From Thalassomonas sp. RHCl1 (GTDB lineage: Bacteria; Pseudomonadota; Gammaproteobacteria; Enterobacterales; Alteromonadaceae), in the NCBI RefSeq assembly GCF_947387555.1, contig NZ_CANDNZ010000002.1, positions 620,001-684,000 on the forward strand: 64,000 nt of DNA. The letters run 5' to 3'. Below, piece after piece: positions 10,556 through 19,012 of the stretch. The stretch's first letter is position 1. Each line of letters starts with the position of its first letter. Position numbers and translations under genes: made by a program. The notes beneath the pieces are model-generated. The model was given only the letters and a program-made list of their open reading frames with translations, was not told the DNA's origin and did no database searches.

Positions 10556-13365
10556 TTTTTTCCAAACTATTTAAAGCAAACAAGGCCAGATGGCAGCACA
10601 AGGACAGTACTATCAGGATCACGGCGATCAGTGAAGATTTAACTGCTGCAAATAGCCAAGATCAGGAAATTCTCCTCCAGTTGCTTAATGAAGATGAACA
10701 TGAGCTGGTACGCCGTGCCGCCCTGATTAAACTCGCCGACTTTACTCATTGGTTGAGTGCCAGTCAGAATAATTCCAATGCCAAAGTGAAAGAATTTGCC
10801 CGTCAGCAAATAAGTTTAATGCTGCAAGACCAGCATGAGCTGAAATTATCGAGCGAGACTAAAGTAACTTTTCTCAGGGAGCAGGCAACGGTGGCCATGC
10901 TTGAGCCCTGGCTGCATAAGGAAAGCGATGCAGAGCTAATCATTGAACTTTATAAAAAGATCAATAAACCCCAGTTAATGCAACAGCTGTTTGTGCAAAA
11001 GCAAAATCCCCAGGTACAACTATTCTTTGTTGGACAAACCGGGGAAACCGCAGTATTGGAAAAATTTCTGAAAAAGGCGGTCAATGATGAGGTCGGTCAA
11101 TTAATCACGGATAAAATCAACCAGATCACTGAACTGGCACAAAAGCCGGCTAAAGTGAAAAAACAGGTGCAGTTATTATTATCCAAACTATTAGCGTTAA
11201 AAGATATTACCGATTACGAGCAGGTGCTCAGTAAGCGGGAGCTGCTGCAAAATGAATGGCAGCTAGCGCAGGATGAACTTGCTTGTTTGACCGAGGAGGA
11301 GCAGGCCAGCTTTGCTGAAAAATATCAAAGCATCACTAACCAGCTGGTGAAAATTTTTGCCCCGAAAGAAGAAGCCTACCAGCAGTCGCTGATCGAAAAA
11401 GAGCTGCAAAAAAATAAACAAATTGCCAAAGATAGCTTTGATCAGGAAATTAATGACTTAAGCCAAACGCTAACCACAGCGGTTTTTGAAAATAGCGTAC
11501 TCGATGAAAGTGAGTTTGCCAATAAGCTGACCACATTAAATGACAAGATTGCCGCTTCGATACTGAACGAGCAAGAGATTGCTGCTTATCAAAAAACTAT
11601 CCGTCAGCAGCAGGCCAAACTGACTAAGCTGCCCGTGATCGCCCAGTCGGTGAGTGATGCCACCCATTTAATTTCCCGGATCTCCCAGCTGGCCTTACCG
11701 CAAACAATAGAAGAACTTAATGAGCGTCAGCCTATCTTCGATGCCTGGCTGCAGGAATGGAAAACTACGGAGAAGCAGGCGGACGGTGTTTTACCTGAAT
11801 CTATCAAGGCCGCCTACCAGGAATTATCCCAGCACTGGCGCAGCGGTTTAAAACCTTTGCAGCAAGAGCAGCAAGGGCTTTTCCGGCAGGTGCAAAAGAA
11901 GATGCCCGAGCTGAAACGTTTATTGGCCAGCGGTAAATATAAGGCTTCTTTTGGCGTATTTAAACGCATTAAAGGCAATTTCGAGCGTCTGTCAGCCAGT
12001 CAGCAGCACAGGCTGCAAAGAGACTTTGATCAGGTCAGTGAAAAAATCGCCGAGCTTAGCGACTGGGAGCACTATATTGCCACCCCGAGAAAACAGCAAT
12101 TGCTCGATGAAGTGAAGCAACTGATCGAACAACCGATAGATAACCCCAATGAGCTGGCAGCGAAAATCAAGCAGTACCGCAAAGTATGGAATTCACTGGG
12201 CCATGCCGACGAAGAGCTTGACAAAGATTTAAACCATGATTTTAACCAGGCGGTAGAGCAGGCCTTTGCGCCGTGCCGTTTATATTTTGCCGAGCAGGAA
12301 AACCTGCGTGAGCAAAACCTGGTTAAAAGAATAGAGATCATTGAGCAGGCAAAAGCCATGTCCGCTGAACTGGAAAAAACGCCGGTTGATTTTAAACACT
12401 TGGATGCCCAGCTAAATAAACTCAATCATCAATGGCAGGGTACCGGGGAAGTCGACCGGGCGAAATATAAAGGTCTATTACACGATTATACCCAGGCACT
12501 ACAGCCATTAAAGTCGGCAATACGTGAGTTCCACCATAATAATGTCGCCGAAAAAACCGCCCTGATTGAAAAAGCCCGGGACCAGCTTGCGGCAACAGAA
12601 GAGGGCGGTGATATCAATGCCGCGATTGAGCAGGTTAAAGGGATTCAGGCTAAGTGGCGCAATGTCGGCTATGCCGGCCCCCGTGAAGAAAACAAATTAT
12701 GGCAACGTTTTCGAGCCGTTAATGACGAGTTGTTTAAGAAACGCGACTTGCTGAAAAATGAGCAACAGCAGGCGCAATCTGCCCAGCAGGCTGAATTTGA
12801 GGCGCAACTGCAAAGCTTAACGGCGGAGTTTGAGCAGGCACAAGAGCTGTCGGCTTTGTCTGTGCTTAAAGAGAAAACTCAGGCCTTGTTGGAGCAAGTG
12901 GTGTCAATTAAGCCGGTGATCAAGGCGGTGGCAAATGCGGTTGAAGGGCAAATTAAAGCTATAGATGCCGCGATTGAGCAGCACAAATCAGACAAAGAAA
13001 AACAGACCTGGTTAACCCTGTTTAATACTTTATCGGAGATAGCTTCTGATAAGATCACTTCGGCTGATGAGTTAAACGGCTTATCTGCTTTTTGGCAGAA
13101 AAAAGTACAGGATGTCCTGGCTGCCACCGATGTGGTGGACAGGAAAGAGAAAACCCTGGAGCTGGAAATATTGGCTGGGGTTGAATCACCGGCAGAGCTG
13201 GCCCAGGATCGGATGCAGGCGCAAGTGCGTTTAATGCAGGAGCAGATGTCTTCCGGCGGTGCTGTGGACTTACAGCAAAACTTTATCAACTGGCTGCAAC
13301 TCGGACGTTTAACCGAGCAGGATCTGGACTTGCTTGCCCGGATCAAAGGTATCTATTGCCAGTAG
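10552..13365 (+). CDS. Large DUF349 repeat protein
   Basis: 937-residue, largely helical cytoplasmic protein with several DUF349 repeats in the middle and C-terminal parts (recurring patterns such as AKIKQYRKVWNSLGHADEEL, LNKLNHQWQGTGEVDRAKY and VKGIQAKWRNVGYAGPREEN between about residues 540 and 730). The N-terminal ~160 residues look HEAT-like (LLNEDEHELVRRAALIKLAD). The family is widespread but without an agreed function. It starts with an ATGA overlap on the yeaC-like gene and is the last gene of the operon before a bidirectional terminator. Confidence 0.85.
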   Translation: MIFSKLFKANKARWQHKDSTIRITAISEDLTAANSQDQEILLQLLNEDEHELVRRAALIKLADFTHWLSASQNNSNAKVKEFARQQISLMLQDQHELKLSSETKVTFLREQATVAMLEPWLHKESDAELIIELYKKINKPQLMQQLFVQKQNPQVQLFFVGQTGETAVLEKFLKKAVNDEVGQLITDKINQITELAQKPAKVKKQVQLLLSKLLALKDITDYEQVLSKRELLQNEWQLAQDELACLTEEEQASFAEKYQSITNQLVKIFAPKEEAYQQSLIEKELQKNKQIAKDSFDQEINDLSQTLTTAVFENSVLDESEFANKLTTLNDKIAASILNEQEIAAYQKTIRQQQAKLTKLPVIAQSVSDATHLISRISQLALPQTIEELNERQPIFDAWLQEWKTTEKQADGVLPESIKAAYQELSQHWRSGLKPLQQEQQGLFRQVQKKMPELKRLLASGKYKASFGVFKRIKGNFERLSASQQHRLQRDFDQVSEKIAELSDWEHYIATPRKQQLLDEVKQLIEQPIDNPNELAAKIKQYRKVWNSLGHADEELDKDLNHDFNQAVEQAFAPCRLYFAEQENLREQNLVKRIEIIEQAKAMSAELEKTPVDFKHLDAQLNKLNHQWQGTGEVDRAKYKGLLHDYTQALQPLKSAIREFHHNNVAEKTALIEKARDQLAATEEGGDINAAIEQVKGIQAKWRNVGYAGPREENKLWQRFRAVNDELFKKRDLLKNEQQQAQSAQQAEFEAQLQSLTAEFEQAQELSALSVLKEKTQALLEQVVSIKPVIKAVANAVEGQIKAIDAAIEQHKSDKEKQTWLTLFNTLSEIASDKITSADELNGLSAFWQKKVQDVLAATDVVDRKEKTLELEILAGVESPAELAQDRMQAQVRLMQEQMSSGGAVDLQQNFINWLQLGRLTEQDLDLLARIKGIYCQ

Positions 13366-13390
13366 CTTTTTAGTGGTAGCTGAAATAAGA

Positions 13391-13425
13391 AAAGCCCGCC
13401 AAAACCTGGTTTTGGCGGGCTTTTT
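13391..13425. terminator. Bidirectional intrinsic terminator between the DUF349 and NUDIX genes
   Basis: 14-bp perfect stem AAAGCCCGCCAAAA / TTTTGGCGGGCTTT with a 5-base loop. It has T-rich flanks on both strands and sits between convergent genes, so it can stop transcription from both sides. Confidence 0.9.
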
Positions 13426-13460
13426 ATTCCCTGAATATTTATCAGGATAAAGTCAGGCGA

Positions 13461-13901
13461 TCAGGCAACAGTTTCCCCCATGACTTTATCGGCCAATGCC
13501 ACAAATTCAGGGCTCTCTTTAAGTAAATTGACCAGCGGCAAAAACAAGGGTTCGGGAAGTTCGTTAATCCCGCGCCACTGCCACTGCTTGCATTTATTCG
13601 GCTCTTTAATTTCTGCCTCACCGCTGTCACTTTTTGCCACCACAAAAAGGGTGACATAATGTTTATCTTCCTGTTCGAAGATATCATTGGTAAATCCGAG
13701 TTTTTTGATTTCATCCAATACCAAGCCGGTTTCTTCTAATACTTCACGTCTTGCACATGCTTCTACGTCTTCACCCATTTCCAGATGCCCGCCGGGAGTC
13801 GCCCAGGTATTAGCACCATGAGAGCCTATCCGCTCTCCTAACAAAATTTTGTTATTGCGTAAAATAATGACACCAACACCTACTCGTACTGCTTTATTCA
13901 T
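13461..13901 (-). CDS. NUDIX hydrolase
   Basis: 146-residue NUDIX pyrophosphohydrolase. The Nudix box is complete: GHLEMGE, seven residues, then REVLEETGL (about residues 38–60), giving the Mg2+-binding REUxEExGU helix. The N-terminal GVGVIILRNNKILLGER is typical of small nucleotide-diphosphate-cleaving members (MutT or ADP-ribose/nucleotide sanitising type). The substrate cannot be inferred. It is a single gene transcribed toward the DUF349 operon, with its promoter in the following 360-base gap. Confidence 0.9.
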   Translation of the reverse strand: MNKAVRVGVGVIILRNNKILLGERIGSHGANTWATPGGHLEMGEDVEACARREVLEETGLVLDEIKKLGFTNDIFEQEDKHYVTLFVVAKSDSGEAEIKEPNKCKQWQWRGINELPEPLFLPLVNLLKESPEFVALADKVMGETVA

Positions 13902-14264
13902 TTTTAATTATGTTTCCTTATTATGTTTGAGCGCTTAAATAACGTATGCCAGGCATAGCCCTTATCCCGGCGCTTACAGGGGGAAGTTTTTTTCCGCTGA
14001 CTATACTGATTTATTTACTATGCGGCAAGGTCAAGTGGACAGGGTTTTATCTATGGTTAAGTGAAAGAAAAGTGCCTTGCGAGCAACATTTGAACCCGGG
14101 ATGAAAATAGCTGACCGACAGCTTTTCTTTAGGTTCTTGGAAAGCGGAGGAAAGCACAGACGATGACTTGCCTTTAACAAACTCAGAAAGCCTGTAGAGC
14201 ACAGTTGATAAATATCATGAAATTGTTAAAGTCTGCTTAGTTTTTTCTTTTTGAAAATGAGCGT
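13902..14264. other. Intergenic region between divergent genes
   Basis: 360 bases between the NUDIX gene and the next plus-strand gene. It must carry two divergent promoters. I see no ORF with a ribosome-binding site and no strong hairpin. Confidence 0.4.
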
Positions 14265-14678
14265 ATGAGTGAGCAACTGCCGATCACTATCGGAACCGCC
14301 GAAGAGTTAATCTGCCAATTGCCGGGGTTAACGGCCGCGGTCAATAAACTGGAGGCACAATTCAATTTTCAAACCATGACGGCGGGCTGGTATGGCGATG
14401 AAGATAAAATTTTGCAAACCCATCTGTCATTGGTATCGGCCGGGGAGTTTTCCGTTTTACAACAGCAGAGACAGCCTGGCGAACGTTTTGACTTTGCCGA
14501 TGATGTGCTCAGCTATCACAACAGTGATTTACATCAGATTTTGTGTATTATCGCCCTGACCAGCAAAGAGCTGGCTTTATTTTCTCAGCGCCGCGAATTG
14601 GTTGCAGCTTATCTTCAGGCTAAAATACATAAAGTGTTAAATCTTATCGCCACACAAGAGAAATTATTTCCGATTTAA
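14265..14678 (+). CDS. Conserved-looking hypothetical protein, 137 aa
   Basis: Soluble alpha-helical protein with no signal peptide, membrane segment or motif I can name. The N-terminus ITIGTAEELICQLPGL and a C-terminal helix-rich part (KELALFSQRRELVAAYLQAK) are visible. Codon use and composition look like the neighbouring core genes, so it is probably real. It stands just upstream of a SUKH-like gene in the same direction, with a gap of about 115 bases. No function is proposed. Confidence 0.55.
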   Translation: MSEQLPITIGTAEELICQLPGLTAAVNKLEAQFNFQTMTAGWYGDEDKILQTHLSLVSAGEFSVLQQQRQPGERFDFADDVLSYHNSDLHQILCIIALTSKELALFSQRRELVAAYLQAKIHKVLNLIATQEKLFPI

Positions 14679-14794
14679 TTCTCCTGTTCTAATACTAATT
14701 ATCGCCACTGCGTCCGATACAAGTGTTGGCGGGTCTGGTATTATAAAGAAAATAATGAAATATGCGTTGGCTTCTCGCCAACCACTGGATAAAT

Positions 14795-15325
14795 ATGAAT
14801 AAATCAACGTTAGCCAAGCAATTAAGTCAGGTTCAGGAAAATGAAGTTTACTTTGGTCCCCAGGGCTTTGTGATTGCGAGCAGCGAAAGTGAACTGGAAA
14901 ATGCCCAGCAAGGTTATAGTGTCGATGATGAAGGCCTGGCGCTGTCGGTAGAAGAGCTCGGCGGATGGGAACCTCACTGGTTGGTCATTGCACAAGATAC
15001 TGAATTGGGAGATCCCTACTTTGTTGATGTTAATGATCCTCAATTTCCGGTCTATACTGGCGTTTACGGGGAAGGGGTTTGGGAGTCGACTCAGGTTGCC
15101 TCTTCATTGGCGGCTTTCTTACAATGCCTGTCTCTGCTGAGCAAAAGCGGTAACCAGCAAGGGCCGCAATTTGTTCCCGATGAGAACAGTCTCACAGATC
15201 CCGGGCAACTGGCACAGTTACAGCAGGATATTGTTGCGCTTTGTGGTTGTGAAGGTTTCTGGGCCTTATTTTTTGATTGTTATCTCGACTGGCTCAGCGA
15301 TGAAGATGATGAATTTGACCTGTGA
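14795..15325 (+). CDS. SMI1/KNR4 (SUKH)-like protein
   Basis: 176 residues. The central part (SVEELGGWEPHWLVIAQDTE, then DPYFVDVNDPQFPVYTGVYG and a helix SLAAFLQCLSLL) follows the SUKH/SMI1-KNR4 fold pattern used in immunity proteins and housekeeping binding proteins. The C-terminus is strongly acidic (DEDDEFDL). The start at 14795 is preferred; the frame is open back to 14762 but that part encodes a poor N-terminus overlapping a small hairpin (GTTGGC/GCCAAC at 14766–14782). No toxin gene is adjacent, so an immunity role is not supported by context. Confidence 0.6.
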   Translation: MNKSTLAKQLSQVQENEVYFGPQGFVIASSESELENAQQGYSVDDEGLALSVEELGGWEPHWLVIAQDTELGDPYFVDVNDPQFPVYTGVYGEGVWESTQVASSLAAFLQCLSLLSKSGNQQGPQFVPDENSLTDPGQLAQLQQDIVALCGCEGFWALFFDCYLDWLSDEDDEFDL

Positions 15326-15519
15326 TCTTTACAGGTGAAGCTACCAGGGCTCGGGATAAAAGTTTGAAATTGGATAAGAATTAACTTAACCTGAGTCCAA
15401 GTTTGGAGGGAGAGTGTGAGTCGTTTCTTGCCGCCGATGTTTTATAAATGCCGGGAGTGTGCCGTTTGACTCACCAGCGCCGGCCTGTCTGAAGGCCGGA
15501 TAATTGAAGGGATATCAAT

Positions 15520-16284
15520 ATGAAAAATGCATTTCAGCTGGCCGCCTGTGCCGGCATTATCACCCTTATCCTGGCAGGTTGCCAGTCAAGCCCGTCTCAT
15601 GAGAGCCAGCGAAGTGCTTCCGTTAATAAGCATGCAGAAAATAACCAAAAGCGATGGACGTCTTTTGGCGCCTTTGCCGGTAGTGTTATAGGTAAAGAGC
15701 TTGGCAAATATCTTGATGAGCAAGATGCTGAACATATGACGCAGGCGACCAGTGCTGCACTGGCTTTGGGTGAGGGACAAAGTTGGGTAAATCCGCAAAA
15801 TAACACCCGTGGAGAAGCCCGGGTGATCAGCACGGAAAAAAAAGCGGATTCCATTAAAATTCCCGTACTTAAGAAAAGGATTGCTCAGGTACCACCGTTA
15901 GATCTTATCGGGCAAACCTACCATGCCATGAAAAAATCAAATGTCCGCGGCGGACCAGGTACCAGTTACCGCATCGTTTCCGGCGTGGTTTCAGGGGAAG
16001 CCGTTAATGTCATAGGGAAAGTCAGGGACAGTAACTGGTACTTGATCAGTAAGGATGGCATCGGCAGGGGCTTTATTTACGCGCCTTTACTCAAAGCGGC
16101 CCCGGCTGAAAAAATGTTAGACTCGGGTATTGCTGTTGCACAGGCAGATATAGAAGAAAAAGAAGTGAGCTCGAACCGGATTTGCCGCACGGTAGAGCAA
16201 TTTGTATCATTTGCCGACGGCTCTTCCCGTAAAGATACCGTACAAGCGTGCCAAAGCCCCAGTGGCTGGCAGGTAAAAGCTTAA
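15520..16284 (+). CDS. Outer-membrane-type lipoprotein with glycine-zipper region and bacterial SH3 domain
   Basis: 254 residues. The signal peptide ends in the lipobox LAGC (Cys at about 21), so it is a lipoprotein. Residues 45–95 (SFGAFAGSVIGKELGKYLDEQD then MTQATSAALALGEGQSWVN) match the glycine-zipper/17-kDa surface-antigen type found in RT0821/Lpp0805-like proteins. Residues ~135–195 form an SH3b domain (KKSNVRGGPGTSYRIVSGVV, then SNWYLISKDG). The C-terminal part has two cysteines that could pair. A clear AAGGGA lies before the ATG. Likely envelope-associated; specific role unknown. Confidence 0.75.
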   Translation: MKNAFQLAACAGIITLILAGCQSSPSHESQRSASVNKHAENNQKRWTSFGAFAGSVIGKELGKYLDEQDAEHMTQATSAALALGEGQSWVNPQNNTRGEARVISTEKKADSIKIPVLKKRIAQVPPLDLIGQTYHAMKKSNVRGGPGTSYRIVSGVVSGEAVNVIGKVRDSNWYLISKDGIGRGFIYAPLLKAAPAEKMLDSGIAVAQADIEEKEVSSNRICRTVEQFVSFADGSSRKDTVQACQSPSGWQVKA

Positions 16285-16710
16285 AGTTAAATAGGTTATT
16301 TCACAGTGTTATGCTGCTGTGAAATAACTCCCATTTCTTTTTTACGGTGGCGAGCCGCTCAGGCAAGCCACCCTAGTTCCCAAGCAAACTTTGAGATATT
16401 TCACCTGAAAAGAGCAAATATTTTCGAAGCGCCCAAAAGCCGACTATAATTTTACCACATTCGCAGGCTAATTCTGCCGGGGTTTTCAGGACTTTGCTCG
16501 TCTTTTGCCCTGTTTTTCCCGCTTAAAGCAATTAGCCGGCTTGTTGCGTGCTTATTATCGCCTGAGTAAATACCTGATGATTAATGAGCCTTCCTTTGGT
16601 GTTCGGATAAGACATCAGGAGTAACAAGTGAGTGCACCAGTATAGGAACAGCGTTGTTTTTAGTTTTAGTTTAAGCGAGAAGCAAGTGCTACATTCAAGA
16701 AGGGAACAGC
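16285..16710. other. Intergenic region with a 12-bp hairpin
   Basis: The left part (16295–16328) holds a perfect 12-bp stem, GTTATTTCACAG / CTGTGAAATAAC, with a 10-base loop. A T run starts only about 10 bases later, so it is a plausible but imperfect terminator for the lipoprotein gene. The remaining ~380 bases must carry the promoter of the PKD/LysM gene; I find no copy of the shared T3SS promoter motif there. Confidence 0.5.
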
Positions 16711-18873
16711 ATGGCACATCAACAAATTAATTATTCTGATTTCTTTTCATCAATCACCAACCCTTTAAAAGAGACTGTCGATAGCAACGATGCGTCCGGG
16801 ATCATAAAATCTGTCACAGGCATGCAGTACTCGGAAATTAACGGTTATGGACAAAACGTCGTAACAGGCCCGTCGCAGGTTAATATTGCCACAGGTACGG
16901 TGCAGCTGGTGTTTAAAGACAGGATCAACAGTTTTGTCCTGGACGTGCAAAAAGTGCGGGGTGGGGTGTACTTGTACGGTTTTAATATCGGATTGCCGCA
17001 CCAGATAGAAGGTAATATGATGTGCCGCCACGGACAGGTATGCAATGCTGAATCAGGCCCTATGGGGCGGGCGTTATTGGTTTGGCAGGGGATCAGTACC
17101 AATACGGTTACCTTTCATCTTTTTGATCCGGACCGCTGTGCCGATCAATCCTCTCATGCTTCTCTGGCCCTGGTCAGGTATCAATATACCAGCGTACAGG
17201 AAAATCCCTTAGTCACTCACATCGATGATGCCAGTCATAGACAAAATCATGCCCGAGTCGGGTCTTCTGTCTGTATCCTGGCGGATCATATCGTACCCGG
17301 GGTTCAGGACACGCTGAAATACCACTGGCATGTCTTAGAGCAGCCTCAGGGATCTGTGCTCTCATACCCGGTCAGTGAAACGAATCATATTACTTTCACG
17401 CCAAGAGTAGCGGGTAATTACCTGCTTGAACTTGTGATCAAAAACGCCAGTGACAGCTTTATGCCGTTGCAGTTGCATTACCAGGTTGAGCCGGCAGTTG
17501 AGCGGCCAAGTGCTTCGCTATTGGCCCGGCAAACGGCGCTTGTAGGTAAACCCCTTAAGATAGATTCGGCCATTACCAGCGAAACGGGTAATGAGGCCTT
17601 AACCTATTTCTGGACACTGGACAGGCCTGATGGTTCAAGTGCGGAGCTCGATAGTCCCCGCGCACTTACTCCAAGTTTTACCCCGGATGTTGCCGGCACT
17701 TACACTGCCCAATTGATTGTCAACGATGGCAAGGCCAATTCATTACCGGCCAGGGCTACCTGGATTGCCAGGCCTGTTCCCGTCAGGGACCCGTTAGCAC
17801 ATTTGGGAGAGGATCAATACCTTTACACAGGAGACACGGTCCTGCTTAATGGCCGAAAATCACATGATTTGTCTTCTGATAACCTTGAATATCGCTGGGT
17901 AATAGCTCAGAAACCACCGGGATCACAGGCAATACTGGAAGGTGTCAGCCTGGCTACGCCACTGTTTACCCCGGATGTTGATGGCAGCTATATCATAGAG
18001 CTGATAGCCTCTGATGAGCATAGCTGTTCAACGCCGCTGCGTACCATCTATATTGCATCAAACCCGGATCAGCACCCGGTGGCAAAAATTAGCCCTGGAT
18101 ATACGGCATTAAGGCATACCCGGATTGAGCTCAGCAGCGAAGGCAGCACAGAGCTTGATGATAATATCCGTTATTGCTGGACCTTAAGAACTCCCGCCGA
18201 ATCGCAAATTGTATTAAGTGGAGACAGTGTCACTAAGCCGAGCTTCACCCCGGATGTAGAAGGTACCTACACCGTTACTTTAGTGGTAAATGACGGCCAC
18301 AAGGAATCTTTTCCTGCGGTATCGGCCTGGACCGTTGAAGCAGCTCCCGAGGCGACCCCAGTTAAGGGCCTTGAATTAAAAGTTAACTATGGCAGCGCTA
18401 GCCCGCACAGGGTTGATGATAGCAACAGTGCTCAGGAATCACTGGTATTGATCAACCGGGAAGATAAGGAACTTGATATCAGCGCCCTGGTAGTCAAAGT
18501 TTTAACGGCGCCGGTAAAGGCGAGAAAAACCAGTTGTTATAGTTTTGACCAGGGAGTGAAGCTTAAGGCCGGGGAAGCCATACAAGTTGAAGTATATCCC
18601 AGTGATGATGCCCGGGTACGCAGCTTTAATTCCAAAGTCCCCTTGTTTGATGAACAACGTCCTTGTATTGTCGAAGCCAGCCTCAAAGGGAAAACCTTGG
18701 CCAGTTATGTGATGAATACGCCAAGTTATCAGGTGGATACCGGTGATACTTTAGGGGATATTGCGGCAAGGCTTTATAACAACCGCGAACGTTGGCAGGA
18801 GATTGCCGCCATGAACGGTGTTGAAGATCCTGACCGCCTGGCTACTGGTATGATATTGAAGCTGCCACAGTAA
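16711..18873 (+). CDS. Large PKD-like repeat protein with C-terminal LysM domain, no signal peptide
   Basis: 720 residues. Residues 1–170 form an unrecognised domain. Then come four PKD/Ig-like repeats recognisable by their closing strands FTPRVAGNYLLELV, FTPDVAGTYTAQLIVNDG, FTPDVDGSYIIELIASDE and FTPDVEGTYTVTLVVNDG (about residues 170–545). After a further beta-rich segment the last ~48 residues are a LysM module (VDTGDTLGDIAARLYNNRER). PKD and LysM domains normally act outside the cytoplasm, yet the N-terminus (MAHQQINYSDFF) has no signal peptide. Export by another route, perhaps the T3SS that starts at the next gene, is only an inference from position. It is convergent with the YopT-like gene. 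Confidence 0.7.
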   Translation: MAHQQINYSDFFSSITNPLKETVDSNDASGIIKSVTGMQYSEINGYGQNVVTGPSQVNIATGTVQLVFKDRINSFVLDVQKVRGGVYLYGFNIGLPHQIEGNMMCRHGQVCNAESGPMGRALLVWQGISTNTVTFHLFDPDRCADQSSHASLALVRYQYTSVQENPLVTHIDDASHRQNHARVGSSVCILADHIVPGVQDTLKYHWHVLEQPQGSVLSYPVSETNHITFTPRVAGNYLLELVIKNASDSFMPLQLHYQVEPAVERPSASLLARQTALVGKPLKIDSAITSETGNEALTYFWTLDRPDGSSAELDSPRALTPSFTPDVAGTYTAQLIVNDGKANSLPARATWIARPVPVRDPLAHLGEDQYLYTGDTVLLNGRKSHDLSSDNLEYRWVIAQKPPGSQAILEGVSLATPLFTPDVDGSYIIELIASDEHSCSTPLRTIYIASNPDQHPVAKISPGYTALRHTRIELSSEGSTELDDNIRYCWTLRTPAESQIVLSGDSVTKPSFTPDVEGTYTVTLVVNDGHKESFPAVSAWTVEAAPEATPVKGLELKVNYGSASPHRVDDSNSAQESLVLINREDKELDISALVVKVLTAPVKARKTSCYSFDQGVKLKAGEAIQVEVYPSDDARVRSFNSKVPLFDEQRPCIVEASLKGKTLASYVMNTPSYQVDTGDTLGDIAARLYNNRERWQEIAAMNGVEDPDRLATGMILKLPQ

Positions 18874-18887
18874 TTTAAACATCAAAA

Positions 18888-18925
18888 TCAGGCCAAAAGT
18901 GATCTAAGTCTCACTTTTGGCCTGA
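18888..18925. terminator. Bidirectional hairpin terminator between convergent genes
   Basis: Perfect 15-bp stem TCAGGCCAAAAGTGA / TCACTTTTGGCCTGA with an 8-base loop. The T run is good on the minus strand (TTTTGATG) and weaker on the plus strand. It lies between the PKD/LysM gene and the YopT-like gene. Confidence 0.8.
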
Positions 18926-19012
18926 ATCATTTTGCTGAAAATTTATTGTTCATATATTTTTGGCTATGCGCCTGCTCAAATTATAAGAACGGAAATCTTG
19001 ATAAAAAATTAA

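Noticed and set aside
14795-15325. SUKH-like gene as an immunity protein of a toxin system.
   Set aside because: No polymorphic-toxin gene or further immunity genes are adjacent.
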